Assembly: GCA_002197995.1 (NCBI GenBank)
Contig: NGZR01000004.1
Span: forward strand, 1,426,001 to 1,490,000
From: Gaeumannomyces sp. JS-464
Lineage: Eukaryota > Ascomycota > Sordariomycetes > Magnaporthales > Magnaporthaceae
Direction of reading: 5' to 3'
DNA: 64,000 nt
Shown here: in pieces, positions 33,701-45,295 of the stretch
Layout: each line of letters opens with the position of its first letter
Numbering within the stretch: the first letter of the stretch is position 1
Position numbers and translations under genes: made by a program
The notes under the pieces: generated by a model
Database searches by the model: none
The model's input: only the letters and a program-made list of their open reading frames with translations
Told to the model about the DNA's origin: nothing

Positions 33701-35250
33701 TATATACAAATTATAAAAACTTAACACACTTTACTATAAGTAAAAATTTAAATAAGCGATAAATACGTTAAAACGAGTTTTTGCAAAATTACGATATCCG
33801 AATTAAATACCGGAAAAGGTCGGAAAACGGCCGGGCGGATGCTTTAAACTAACAACCAAACCATTAAGTTATAATATTTAAGGAAATATAAGTAATCCTA
33901 ACGGAAAAACCAAACGGATTTTTAATTCCGGTTTAAAAAATGCTTGTTAAAACGGTCCGGTAAAAAAAAGTTTAAACTTTAGGAAAAATTTAACAAATTT
34001 ATAACTAATTGGCATATAGTTATTAAAACGTAACCAAAACGTGGAAACGGTTATAATAATATTACAAGTTCGTAAAATTTAAGCCGAAATATAAAACGCA
34101 ATAAAAAATTGCGAAAACTGCGTTAAAAATAAAGCTAGCAAGCATAAGCCTTATAAGCTTTTATAACCTTTGCCGGCATTAAACGAAGCATAGCAAAAAG
34201 TTATTATAAATTTCGTTATTAAACTTTCCTAATCCAAAAAACCGATAACAAAAGTTAAGTACGATAATATATTAGTAATAGTAAATAAGCTTACTAAATA
34301 CGCTTTATTTTTACCATATAAAAAAAGTAGCGACGTTACGAAATTAGCGTATGTTTTCGTTAAATACGTAATAGCGGAATACGGCACGCCGAACCGTTTA
34401 ATTACGAAAAAAATAAGCTATTTATAAGCAAATTTTAAAAAGGCTTATAAATAAGCTAAAAGCAAAACACTTTTTATTTATAGCTTACCACTTTTAAACA
34501 AATAAATAAACGAAACGAATAAATTAAATTATAAAACAGTATTTACGTTATTACGTTAATTATAAATAAAATAACTAGGTATAATTATTTCCTATAGTTT
34601 AATTCGTTTATAACAATTTAATTTACAAAAGTATAAAAATCATACCGTTTTATGCGAATTACAAGTTTACGCTTATAACGTATAAAAAACCTAAAGCAAA
34701 AAAGCATGCTTTAATAGCGGAAATGCAAATAACGAAACTTATTAAACTGTATAAACACTTTTAAATAAAGCTAAAAAAGCTACGGCACCGTATAGCTATT
34801 TAGGCGAACAAAAAAAAATCGAAAAACCGACTTTTAAAAAAGAAAATAACGTTTACCTTTTTTAACGCAATATTAAAACAAAACGACCGAGCGATAAATT
34901 AAATTATAAAAAAGTAAAACCTTTTAAAATATTAAAAAAGGTTTCGAAAATGAATTATAAATTTTAATTACCGCTAATTATAAAATCCTACCCGGTTTTT
35001 TATATTTCCTTATTCGAATTAGCGCTACCGGGTTTTAAAAGCGATAAGATAATAAAAATCGACGTAAAACAAAAATATAAAATCGAAAATTTTTTAAACT
35101 ATAAGCTAAAAAATAAGCCCAAAAAGTACCTAATTAAATGGAAAAAGTACGGCTACGAAAAAAACACGTAGGAAAAAGGAACGAACTTTAAACATTATTA
35201 GGAATTTTTAAAAGAATACCGATAAAAACATTTATAAAAAAGTTAATAAA
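30750..35250 (+). pseudogene. Pol of gypsy copy 4 (RT, RNase H, integrase, chromodomain)
   Basis: Plus-strand polyprotein. The RT part can be read as KKAYNLIRIKKGQKWFTAF and ending FVFAYLNDILIFLKT (33040-33084); the YLND (33058-33069) replaces catalytic YLDD. Integrase core around 34250-34560 gives YDNILVIVNKLTKYALFLPY and EYGTPNRLI. A chromodomain at about 35060-35220 reads YKIENFLNYKLKNKPKKYLI then KWKKYGYEKNT. RIP stops are frequent. Confidence 0.82.
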
Positions 35251-35474
35251 AGGAAAAAAAGGCGGGCCATTTACTATAGCCGTTTATTCGTATACCCGGA
35301 CGAGCATACGAAAAGCGACCGTGGAAAAAACTAACTTTAGCTTAACCGGGAGTTAAACCCGGGATTTACAAAATAAGTGCTATAAGTAATACCGTTTTAC
35401 CATTGGGTTAAAAGAAGCAGCATTTACCGGAACTAAGTAAAGTAAAAGGATTTATTACAAACGGTTAAAAAAGG

Positions 35475-35502
35475 AAAAAAAAAAAAAAAAAAAAAAAAAA
35501 AA
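35475..35502 (+). repeat. 28-base A run
   Basis: Uninterrupted A28 between the chromodomain and the tRNA-like sequence of copy 4. On the tRNA-like strand it is a T run about 46 nt downstream, where a Pol III terminator could lie, but other copies lack such a long run here. Confidence 0.8.
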
Positions 35503-35547
35503 CCAGGCAAAGCTCGGACGGAACATTTTATTAAAACCTTTTTAGCA

Positions 35548-35618
35548 CGGTCGTGCCGGGATTCGAACCTAAAACCTCGGTAAAAAAACCAAAGCCACGC
35601 TTAATACGCTATAAAACC
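35548..35618 (-). other. tRNA-like sequence in gypsy copy 4
   Basis: Seventy-one nt on the strand opposite to gag-pol. 5' GGTTTTA followed by A-box-like TAGCGTATTAAG; near the 3' end AGGTTCGAATCCCGG carries a perfect B-box GGTTCGAATCC, then CACGACC. The acceptor halves GGTTTTA/CACGACC pair at five of seven positions including one wobble. A hairpin CTTTGG/CCGAGG with an 8-nt T-rich loop sits where the anticodon arm should be. Compared with copies 2 and 5, the first acceptor pair is G-C here and A-T there. Confidence 0.5.
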
Positions 35619-35639
35619 TAAAAAAGTTATTAAAAAAAG

Positions 35640-36173
35640 TTATAATTTACCTTAGTTAAAAAGGGCAAACAGGTTTAAATTAGGATTAACCTTAGGCATT
35701 TGCTAATTGGAAGGAACGAAAGGAGCTATAAAAGGCTCGAAATGCAAAGCAGCCTAACGAGCCGCCTGGTCGGCCTCCTCCCGCTTAACACGCTTTAACT
35801 CCTCCACCGAGTTAATACCGCGACGCACCGCGCGTATTATCTTTTCCAGCTATATTCGTTTTTATTTCCGAAAGCGGAAAACTTTTTCCTCCGCCTTTTC
35901 CAGCTTAGTTTTAAATTTGGAATGCTAAACGACGATATTTCGAAGCTCGAAAAAAAAAGGCTTTAAAACGTCGCACCCCGAGCGATTAATCCGAAAACAT
36001 TTTACGTACCAAAACGAGTTTTAAAAAAAAGCTTTACACTTTTTACGCTTTAAAACCTCGTAATAATACGAATAAAAAGGCATTTCGAAAAAATAAAAAA
36101 GGATAATCGCTAAAAGCTTTTTGCGATTAACGGTTTTTTTAGCGAAAAAGCGTTTTCGCATTCGATTAAACAT
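35640..36173 (-). pseudogene. Antisense accessory ORF of gypsy copy 4
   Basis: Reads MFNRMRKRFFAKKTVNRKKL and FYSYYYEVLKRKKCKAFF, then a second segment with GCDVL, KFKTKLEKAEEKVFRFRK, IIRAVRRGINSVEELKRV and KREEADQAA, ending PNLNLFALFN-x-GKL and a stop at 35640. Same order as copies 2, 3 and 5. Several RIP-type stops. It lies between the tRNA-like sequence and the 3' LTR. Confidence 0.58.
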
Positions 36174-36288
36174 TTTATTAAAATAAAAAAGGGGTAAAAA
36201 ATAGTAAAAAAGGAAAGTATTTACTATTAGCAAAAAGCGGGGCGATAAAACGTGGTTAAAAGGATTTGGCTTAAAAAGGGAAACCTAA

Positions 36289-36698
36289 TGTTACGATTAA
36301 CATGCAAGCTTTTAAAATAGCAAGGTAAAAAGGGGCTTTAAAATGGTGCTTTTGCCCCGCCCCGGTTACGTGGAATTACGTAAACCAAAAAGGATTTATG
36401 GATTTATAACAAAGCAATAAATTTAAAAAAGATTTATAAATTTATAGCAAAGTTATAAATTTAACTTAATATAAAACAAAAAGTAACGTATATATAAAAA
36501 ATGGATTTCCTATTGTTTTAGGTAGTTTTAACTAAGGCTTCGGCATTAGTTAACTTAAAGTAGCTTTTAGGCATTTTTTAGGGCAAGCAATTAAATTGTC
36601 TTTTTAAGTTACGTAATTTTTTGTTAATTAAATTAGCGATATTATCCTTTTCCTTTTTCGAAGTGCTTTACTTTAAAAGCAAACCTTTAATTGTAATA
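36289..36698 (+). repeat. 3' LTR of gypsy copy 4
   Basis: TGTTACGATTAACATGC at the left, TTTAATTGTAATA at the right. Preceded by the polypurine tract AAAAAGGGAAACC and followed by TSD ATCGG. The tandem block (about 36400-36460) is shorter than in its partner by roughly one unit, so the two LTRs have diverged by repeat number. Confidence 0.88.
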
Positions 36699-37240
36699 AT
36701 CGGGATGGTTAATGCACTTTTGCAACTGGTAATACCGCTTCGAAATCCGGTATAACTTTCGTTAAAACCGCTTTAACCTTTTTAAAGCTTCGTAAGGATT
36801 TTGAAAATTGGGAAACTTCGTATATTTTACGTAAATAGCGAGTTTAAACTCGCGACTTTAAAAGTTGTAATAAAAATGTAAGTTTCCGTTTTTTTCGTTT
36901 CGATTTTTTTAATAGGTATTTAATACCGTTGCTAAGTTTAAAACGTTTAGTTTAAAAATAAAAAAAACGCCGCGTTTAAAAGGTTTAAAACCGCTTATAC
37001 CGCTTACACTTTAAACGATTTGCAAGCCGTTCCTAAATACCCCGTTATAAACTTAAACATCGCGTAAACGCGTTGCGATACGGCGTTTAGCTTAACTTTT
37101 ACTTTCGAGGCGATTTAACCGCTTGCTCGCGGTAAGGTCGCGGTTTTTAAAGTTGCGGCTTAAATCGGCGTAATAGTTAGCGCTTTTCGTCGAATTAATC
37201 CTGTTAAAAGCAACCTTTTTTCCAACGCTATTAACGCATT
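36699..37240. mobile_element. Unidentified insert X, right part
   Basis: About 540 bp right of copy 4, before copy 11 gag resumes. Moderately AT-rich, with GC-richer stretches near 37040-37150. No family recognised. It is read as the continuation of 21297-22176 because copy 4 and its ATCGG duplication lie exactly between them. Confidence 0.42.
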
Positions 37241-37365
37241 AATTCGTATATAAAAAATAAAAAGTCGTTTACGTTATTATTAAACTGGACGGCAAAGTAA
37301 AAAAATAGTTCCAATTAACTTAAAGTAATTATTTTAAAAAGTACGAAAAAAGCTAAAAACGTTAA
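37241..37365 (+). pseudogene. Gag of gypsy copy 11, resumed segment
   Basis: Starts with a repeat of the last 16 bases of the left part (CATTAATTCGTATATA) and continues with the family's gag sequence AAAAGTCGTTTACGTTATTA and GGACGGCAAAGTAAAAAAAT to GTACGAAAAAAGCTAAAAA. It then ends at the copia LTR. Confidence 0.68.
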
Positions 37366-37370
37366 TAAAA

Positions 37371-37928
37371 ATAAGGTACTTTTATTTAATTAGCACGGAA
37401 ATTTCCAAAATGTAATAAATAATAATCGCGTAAATTTAAAAAAGGTTTTTTTAGTTATACATATTAAAAGGAAAAAATTTATTTGCTAAAAAAGGTTAAA
37501 AAACCAGGTATATATATAAATATCGGGATTACCGAAAACCCAATTTCCGGTTTTACCGAGCATTATTTCGTGGGTTTCGAAATTGGAAATTTCGAAATTC
37601 TCCGCTTTTTTCGTAAAAGTGCACGCGCACCGCCGGCGATAAATTAACACTAGCGACTTTTTCTTTTATACGTGGATATTAAAAGGTTTTTCTTTATATT
37701 AAAACGCCGGTGCGGAAATTTAGCGGATTTTTCACCGGCTTAAATAAAAGGAATAAATAAAAGGAAAGCCGGATTTAGCAATTTGGTACTTTAAAAAAAA
37801 AAATAGCCTTTCGCTATTAAAGCTGCCACCGTTAATTAACAATCGTTAAAATAATAACAAAAGTTAACCAATTAAAAGCTATGCCCGGCGCGTTGCAAAG
37901 CGCTAAGTGCTGCGGTTAAAAATTACAA
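37371..37928 (-). repeat. Putative copia LTR (3')
   Basis: Read on the minus strand it begins TGTAATTTTTAACCG and ends ATTTTTATTA. It aligns in reverse orientation to 52538-52955, which lacks about 170 bp of the middle. Both copies share the ATTTCCAAAATGTAATAA stretch and the GATAAATTAAC block. The shared sequence stops abruptly on both sides, which is why I take it as an LTR and not internal sequence. Confidence 0.55.
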
Positions 37929-38443
37929 TAGCAGTAAATAGCTTTAAATGGGCTATTTAAACTATTAACTTTAAAAAGGATAATAGCAAAAATGCGGAAG
38001 GTAATTTTTAAAAGCCTAATTGTAAACTTATAAAAAGCGCACCTTTCGCTTTTTTATCGCGCCGGTTAACCTTTACTTGTAATTAGCGTTATTAATTTAC
38101 CGCCCTTTTATATCGCCTTTTTTATTATTGCCGCATTTTTTATTTGCAATATTTTTAACCGCTTTATTTAATTACTTTTTCGTCGATTAAATCGTTTTTT
38201 TTGCTTTTCGCCGCTTTGTTATTATTATAAGCCCGAAACGCGATATTGTAATCCCCGGTAAACGCGTTAACAAAAGGCTTCGCAAAATGCTAATTAACGA
38301 TATCGGGATTAAAAACTCGCATTACTTTTCGAATTAGCTTGCGGCTGTTTAAAATATCGCGATGCTGTTACCGCTGCCGCCGCCGCTTGCCGATTTTGCC
38401 GATTAGCAACTTATAAACCCGTTCGTCGACGATACTTTTACTA

Positions 38444-38965
38444 ATGCTTAAAAAAATCGTTATTACTGCCCGTTTAGCCCAGAAAAAAATCCCGCTTTTT
38501 ACAAATCTGCCTCGCGATGCTTCGCTTAATTTGTTTGGAATTCTAATTGCCGGTCCCGCCGCCGTTAGCTTTGCTAAGGTTAACTTTAATAACGACCCGT
38601 TCGGCGATTTCGACGATTTTTCCAATTCCCTCGATAATTTAAGTTTAAACGATTAGGAAAATTCGTCGTTTAATAAAAAAAAGCTTTAAAAGCGCCGTTA
38701 AGCGATTAAAAAAGGTAAGCAGCCCGAAAAAGCCAAGCTGGTTAAAAAGGGCACGCCGGTTAAAAAGGTTAAAAAGGCTAGGAAAAGCAAAGTTAGTAAA
38801 GCTGGTAAAAAAATCGTTAAACGCGGTAAAAAAGGCGTTAAAAAATCGCTGCTTTGTTTAAGCTGCCTACGGTTTGCTTTTGCCGGCAAAATGAAAAAAA
38901 ATGGTTACCGTAATACCGATCTTTTTATAAGTTATTATTAGCTTTGCGTTTTAAGTTACTCGTAT
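38444..38965 (+). pseudogene. Opposite-strand ORF of the copia element
   Basis: Lies between the end of copia pol and its 3' LTR, coded against gag-pol. One frame runs about 174 codons with three RIP-type stops. First 70 codons open (MLKKIVITARLAQKKIPLF...) with an acidic segment DPFGDFDDFSNSLDNLSLND (about 38594-38653). Then a Lys-rich segment KKGKQPEKAKLVKKGTPVKK (about 38705-38860), then LLCLSCLRFAFAG and YYQLCVL, where Tyr codons may once have been Cys. Composition differs from the gypsy ORF, but position, orientation and a terminal Cys cluster are alike. Function unknown. Confidence 0.5.
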
Positions 38966-39239
38966 AATCCCATATAAGTTTTTTAATTTAACAAATTTAT
39001 TTTTTATAATTGTTTTTTAACTGTTTATTGCTTTTAATCCTTTTATTATTTTTAGCATCGCTTTTAAGTTTTAAAAGAAATATATTACCGATAATAGTTT
39101 GGCTGTTATAAATTAATTTTTAAGTTTAGTGCTTTAAACGCGCTTATTAATTAGGTTTATTTAAGCGTTTAAAAAATGGATCGCTTTCGTATCGCTACGA
39201 AAAAAAAAAAAAATTTTAAAAAGAAACTAATGGAAATTA

Positions 39240-42200
39240 GCAAAATGTTAATGCTAATTTTTAAAATATAACTTTTGCTAAACGTAAAGCGGTTAAAAAA
39301 GCCGCTTTTATCCGTATATAGGATGCCGCTATTTTATTTAAATAGTTTGCCTGTAATGGTATTAAAAAGTAAAAGAAATTTGGAAAGTTAAATTTATCGT
39401 TTTATTTTGGTTATTTGCAATTTTTTTTAATCGTTAAAAGATATTTTTTTGTATTGCGTTGTTTTAAAAATTAAACGTTTTAAACCTATAATTAAAATCG
39501 ATTTGTTATAACTTTAACTTTTTTTCACTTATAATTTCGCTTTATTTAACTTTTAACTTTAATAGTAGTTCGGTTACTATTTACGAGATTTTCCAAAGCG
39601 TGGTTTGGCTAATTTTTAATTATCGCGTTTACCGGATTATTTGCTTTTAAAATCCACCTAATTTTATTTATTTCGCGCTTTTTATACAACTTTCGGAAAG
39701 TTATAATATTTATTATTAGGCGTTTTTCCGTCGTCGTACCGAGTTAAACCAGGCATTGGTAAAGCGAAAAGCTATTTATGCAAATTACCATTTTATAAAG
39801 GGCTATCCCGAGTTTTTTAAAAATCGTTACGAAAGTTATTTTTAAAATATAGCTAATATTGAAACCGCTAACCATACCGTAAATCTCGTTTGCAAAAACG
39901 CTCCGTATAACCTTTTTGCATTTTTTAAAACTTTAATGCAAAATATTACCTTAAATTTAAAAACTGCTTTTTTGCTTTATAATTACCTTATTACTTAAAA
40001 TAATTATAAATCCGATTTGCGAATTAAAATCCTTGTTATTAGTAAAAAACCCGTTAACAAATACGTATAAATTGGCTGTTTTAAGGTTTATAAGGATATA
40101 TTTAAAGCTTTTATTTAAATTGTCGATTTACTAACGTATTTTTTTATTAAGTTTGGATACGTTTAAATCGGTGGGCTTTTTCGCTTATACGGTTATAAAG
40201 TAATTAAAAGCCGCTTTTAACTAGCAAATCGAGCTAATATATGCTTCCCGCGCGCGTTAAACCACGTATTGCTATTAAGCATTTGCCGTTTTAGCGTTTA
40301 CCAATTTAAAGCGATTAGCTTATCCCTTTTGGTACATTTTAACGCACAATTCGCTAATCGTAATTTAGCTTTCGTTAAAATGGCTTTTATCGCCGGAGTT
40401 AAAAATGGTGCGAGGTTTTGCTTTAAAACCTTTTTTTTTAAATGCCGTTTCCTTTTTTTTTTAAAAAAAACATTATAATTGCTAAATTTAACGTATCGTC
40501 GGTTTGCATTCCAACTATTCCGCAATTTTAACCGATTTTTAAAATAAACAAGCACGGATTATAATTAAAAATGGCATAACTTAATCGCTTTTTATAATGC
40601 TTTTAATACGTAACGAATTAATGTAATCCCGCTTTTGCTAATTTGTAAAACGAACGAATTAACCGAAAGCAGGTTCCTAATAAGTATTAGTGTTTTAATT
40701 TTTTAAAGAATCGTACGTAAACCTTTTTTTTGGAGCTTTATTACAAATTGGGTATAAGTTTAGCTAATATTTCGAATTATAACCAGTTAGCCGCGTTATT
40801 TAAGCGTTAAAGCGAACGCGAAGATTAGTTTTTAATTGCATCGCATAATTGTTAGCGATTAAATAGGAGGGTTTTTTTTTCGGCGTATTATAACTTTAAA
40901 CTACGAGTTTTTAACTTTTTATAAAGTGCTTTTTTTATACTTTTAACTTTTTTAACCATACGGGATTCGAAAAGTTTAGCGCTGCTAATATCCTATATGC
41001 TATTCGGGACGAGCATTTCGTTAGTTAAAAAGCTTTTAACTTCCTCCCAATCGAATTGTTTAAATAATCGACCGACAGCTTTAATTTTGCTTTACTATTA
41101 GTATAAAAGCGTAAAACGCAGTAATTCCGTTTTTTTAACGTTTAAAAAAGCTTCGAATAAGTATACGTAAGCCTATTTGCGCTTTTTTTGCCGGGGCGAT
41201 TTGGGCTTTGTTAAAATGTCGGTGCTTCGTTTGCAAATGCTTTAGCAAGTGGCGTTTTTAAAAGTCGGCTTTTATTTCGTCGTTTTAGCGGTTTAAATGG
41301 TATGTTAATTTTTAAATCGCTTTCGTTGCTACTCGTCGCGCTTTTTTCGGGCTTTTTATTTTTACTTCCGCGCGGTTTGCGTTAAAAGCGTGGCAAAAGT
41401 GGTTTAAGGTATTCGAATAGTGCTAGCGTTTTTTTTAAACCTTTCGTTTACTGCTTTACTAAGCGGTAATACGGGTTGCAAACGGTTATTTAAAACGTTA
41501 TAACGCCGTTAACTATATTTACGGTTACGAAGTTTTCGCTAACTAATAAAACTTTAAATAAACCAGTTTATTTCCTTTTTTGCGCTATACGAAAACCTCG
41601 CTTTTTAAAGCTAAAAAGTTTAGTAATAAACCTTAGGTGCTCGGCTCGTTTCGTATGTTAAAAGCGTTGTTTACCTTTCGATTGGTATAATATTTGCGCA
41701 ATTTAGCCATAGCTTTAATAATCGCTGCCGCTTTTTAAATTTGGCTTTTTAATAAAAGCGAGTTGTTAATAATGCAAAGCATTATTTTAAAAACAAGCAA
41801 TGTTAGCATAAAGCCGTTCGGGTTAACCGTGTCGTTTACGGCTTTTACTGCTTTTTAAAGCATTAATTCGGGCTGTAAATTTAAGCATTTCTTTCGAATA
41901 ATGTTATAAGCGCGGCGGAAAAAGCCGTAATACCTTTTAACTTTGCCTATTAATTAGTAGGCTTTTATTAAAACCTGGTAACAAATAATCCCAAAAAGCT
42001 TTACTTTCGCTTAAAATTTACTCGCAGTAAAATTAATTCCGGCGTTATAAAATAGTACGTTTAAAAGCTTTAAATACGTATTTAACTAATAGCGTTTAAA
42101 CGTTTCCCATATCTTTTTCGCTAATACGCCGTTTATAAAAGTCGCGGCGTTAAATGCGGTATTCGCATTAATTACATAAAGCGTTTATTTCCCGTTTATT

Positions 42201-43200
42201 TGCATTAAATTAACGATAATTTCGTAATTAAAATCGACGTTGTTTTTTAATGCAAATTTAAACCGTTTATAATTTTAAGCCCAATTTTTAACTATAATAG
42301 CACACCCGTTTAATTATTTGCAAAGCGTTGCGATTAGCATTATGCCCGGCTTAATTAAGTAACTTTTAAAGCCGATTTATAAATGGGTGGTTAAAACGCT
42401 TATATAAGCGTTATAACTTTGCTTTTATAAAAAACGTTAATTATACGCTCGCTACTTTTGTTATAAACGAAACGCTTATAACAAAATAAGCGATTTAATT
42501 TAAAAAAAACCAAAAGTGGCCGTATTTTTTTATAATCGAAACGCGTTTACCGAACTTAATTACAAGCTTGTTGCGCGTATTATTAAAGTAAATACCAAAC
42601 CGGTCCATATCGTTAATGCAAAAAAAAACGGCGTTAACGTTAAAATAATATAAAAGGTAATTTTGCTTATCGAAGTTAATAAACTAATTTCCCTAATGCT
42701 GGAAATGGCATTTCCTAATCCAAAACGCACGTTATAACGTGGTTTATTAATTATTAAAACAAAATTAAGCAATTGGTATTGCAAAGCTCGAAATTAACTT
42801 TTTCCTGCAATTAATACTTTTACCGCACCGATATTAAAAATAATGCCGCACTATTAGTTTTTGTTAAAAAGCACGTATTGTTAAAAAGCTTGCTTTTTAA
42901 AAGCTATATTTAGCGGGGTTAATGCTTGTTAAGTTTTAAAAGTATAAAATCGATAAAAAAACGCTTTATTAGCGAAATAAACCGCGTTCCCGGAGGTTAT
43001 AAAAGGTACTAATCCTATATAATGCGTATAAGAAATTAACCTTTTATCGTTCCCGTTGCTCGATTAATCGCTAAACTCGGCGGTTTATTAATCGCTTAAC
43101 TTACTATTTTAGCGATTTATATCGGTATTGCTATCGCTTTCGACGTTTTTAAAAAGCGTGTGTAGCTTTTTTTAAACTTTCCGCGAGCTTCGCGGTTCCG
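39240..43200 (-). pseudogene. Copia pol (protease, integrase, RT/RNase H), RIP-inactivated
   Basis: Minus strand. At 42560-42784 a frame reads RYNVRFGLGNAISSI and SKITFYIILTLTPFFFAL, the stretch near the copia protease. At about 42110-42290 it gives KRFKFALKNNVDFNYEIIV, NLMQINGK and NTAFNAATFINGVLAKKIWE, which resembles the integrase core of a common fungal copia-like polyprotein. At 40298-40555 MLVYFKNRLKLRNSWNANRR begins the C-terminal RT part, followed by GFLLITRILIRKSDL-type RNase H remnants. Family call is by pattern; the RT YVDD block was not located. Confidence 0.65.
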
Positions 43201-44060
43201 GATTTATTACTTTTTAAATCGCCGTTATTTTTTAACGTATGCTTTAAAAAACGGCAGCCGTTTTTGCTATAAATGTAGCATTTGTTAAATCGTTTCCACT
43301 ATGCAAATTTGCAATTGCTCGATTTACCGCCACGGTTGCCAGTTTTGTAATTAAAACGATTTATGTTTTTAAATCGTCGTTTAATAAAAAAAGTATTTAA
43401 TAAAGCTTACATTTTCTTCCACTTGCATCGTACTTCGCAATTAGGAAAACAATTTTTCAAAGGTTTTTTCCGGTTTGGAAAAAGCCATTTTAAGCTCGGA
43501 TATTTTTTAAACTGCACGAAAAACGCTCGCGACGAGCTAATAATCCTGCTAGTAAATAAGGCTAAAAAAGCGTTAGCATGTTTTAAACTTATTAAGTAAC
43601 ATTTAAAGGATTTCCATGTTGCTTTTACCGCTATTAGCGCTTTTTAAACGGACCGTATAAAACGTTATTAAGCTTTATTCCGTAAAGTACTATTAATGGT
43701 TAATTTTTATATCGAAATGCTATTACATTTTTAAATACACGTTTTTAACGGTATAACCTCGGCCTATTTCCTGCACGAAATAAGCTTTCGCGCGCTTCGT
43801 AAAGCTTATTAAGTAAAACGCGTGGAGCTTTAAAAAGGGGATGCTAAAACCGTCGCAAATATTTATAAATATTAAAAATTTATCGTTAAAAATATCGTAC
43901 CACTTATTAAAATAGGTTTTAACTAAGCTCCACATAACGTTAAAAGCGTTTAAATTGCTTATATTAAGCTTTTTAAAAAGTGCGTTAAGCGGTAGCATTA
44001 TGCGGTAAGGGTTAATCGTAAGCAAAGTCGGCTGGTAAGCTTTTAGCATTAAAATCGAAA
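43200..44060 (-). pseudogene. Copia gag with CCHC-like region
   Basis: A 108-codon open frame at 43723-44049 reads LFKKLNISNLNAFNVMWSLV and YFVQEIGRGYTVKNVYLKM, consistent with a capsid domain. Further left, about 43200-43330, NCKFA-x-WKRFNKCYIYSK has the C-x-C...H-x3-C spacing of the zinc knuckle of these elements, with the second Cys lost. RIP is present but weaker than in the gypsy copies. Confidence 0.55.
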
Positions 44061-44423
44061 AAATTAATCGTAAACGCGGCGATTTAGTTTTTAACCGCTT
44101 TTAAACTTAGCGCTATTTCCGCTGGTCGACGTTTTTATTTTAAATTTTTAAAACCGGGGTTTTTTAAATAATTTACTTCGTAAATTTGGCTTTTTGGGAT
44201 TTAAATAAAACTCGGCTTATTTCACAAGCGGGGGTTAAAATAGGCGTTAATGCCTTTTTAATAAACACCGGTTTACTTTTAGCTTAAGCGAAGTAAAAGG
44301 ATTTACGCGCTTTTAAAATTACGGATCCGCTTATTTTCTATTCGTAAGTTTATTCCGTAATCGCTTTATTTGCTTAAATCGTAAATTAGGTAACGCGTTG
44401 CTAAATAGCTAAAGTTGGTTTAA

Positions 44424-44872
44424 TGTTACAATTAAAAGGTTTGCTTTTAAAGTAAAGCATTTCGGGGGAAGTGAAAACGATAGTTTTTGCTTGTTTAGTA
44501 CTTAAAAAAATCACGTAACTTAAAAGAACAATTTAATTGCTTGCTTTAAAAAGTGCTTAAAAGCTAACTTTAATTAACTAATGCCGAAGCTTTAATTAAA
44601 AGCTATTTGGGTATAGAAAAAACCTATCTTTTATATACACGTCGCTTTAATTTAACGATTTTTTTAGATTTGTTACTTTGTTACAAATTTACAAACCCTT
44701 TTTGGATTTGTCGCTTTGTTATAAATTTATAAATCCTTTTTCGATTTATCGCTTTATTACAAATTTACAAATTTTTCTTTATTAAGTAAGCTTATTACGT
44801 AACTTTACGTGTTTTAATACGGGTTAAAAGCGCTATTTAAGCTTTTTTTTACCCCGCTATTTTAAAGCTTGC
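44424..44872 (-). repeat. 3' LTR of gypsy copy 6, left part, split by copy 5
   Basis: Starts TGTTACAATTAAAAGG, has the 37-bp tandem block at about 44650-44775, and breaks off at AAAGCTTGC. The missing end ATATTAATCGTAATA is at 52263-52282, right after copy 5. So copy 5 inserted 20 bp before the LTR terminus. Confidence 0.85.
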
Positions 44873-45295
44873 TATTACAATTAAAGGTTTGCTTTTAAAG
44901 TAAAGCACTTTAGGGGTAAAAAGGACAATATCGCTAGTGCTAGTAAATAAGAAAAACACGTAACTTAAAAGGATAATTTAATTGCTTGCTTTAAGAAATG
45001 CTTAAAAGCTAACTTAGGTTAACTAATGCAAAGGCTTTAGTTAAAGCTACCTAGGATAGTAAAAAATCCTTCTTTTTTTATAATAACTCCGCCCGTTTTA
45101 CAACTTCCTTAAATATGTTAATTATATTTATAACTAATATATCCTCGCTAAATATGTTAGCTATATTATAACTAATATATCCTGCTTTTATTACGTGGTA
45201 AGCTGTTACGTAACCGGGCGTTAGGATAAGTCGTTTTAACCCCTCCTTTTATTTTAAACCGCCCCGTATCCCTTTTTAAGGACGCGGTTATAACA
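44873..45295 (-). repeat. 3' LTR of gypsy copy 5
   Basis: Starts TATTACAATTAAAGG (TG to TA), ends CGCGGTTATAACA. Its U3 has AAATATGTTAATTATATTTA-type units (about 45110-45185) in place of the 37-bp tandem block. TTAGGTTTCCCCTTTTAAG follows as the polypurine tract complement. Confidence 0.87.

Larger units (their letters stand above)
22177..36698 (+). mobile_element. Gypsy chromovirus copy 4, full length, with copy 3 nested inside
   Basis: Complete plus-strand element flanked by the 5-bp direct repeat ATCGG (22172-22176 and 36699-36703). Order: LTR 22177-22624, gag with knuckle 23593-23634, interruption by copy 3 (23652-30748), pol 30750-35250, opposite-strand tRNA-like sequence and ORF, polypurine tract (AAAAAGGGAAACC, 36274-36286), LTR 36289-36698. 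Without copy 3 and one copy of its 5-bp duplication it is about 7.4 kb, like copy 2. Heavy RIP has removed all reading frames. Confidence 0.9.
37371..44423 (-). mobile_element. Copia-type retrotransposon, RIP-inactivated
   Basis: Minus-strand element: gag at about 44050-43200, pol to about 39240, a 1.3-kb part with an opposite-strand ORF, and a 3' LTR at 37371-37928. Its gag-pol is recognised from order and short motifs. A 5' LTR is not seen before gypsy copy 6 begins at 44424, so the right end is probably cut. It is inserted in gag of gypsy copy 11. Confidence 0.72.

Noticed and set aside
35475..35618. SINE insertion (tRNA head plus A-tail)
   Set aside because: The A run is on the opposite strand to the tRNA-like sequence, so it would be a T tail, and the block is at the same place in three gypsy copies, so it belongs to the element.
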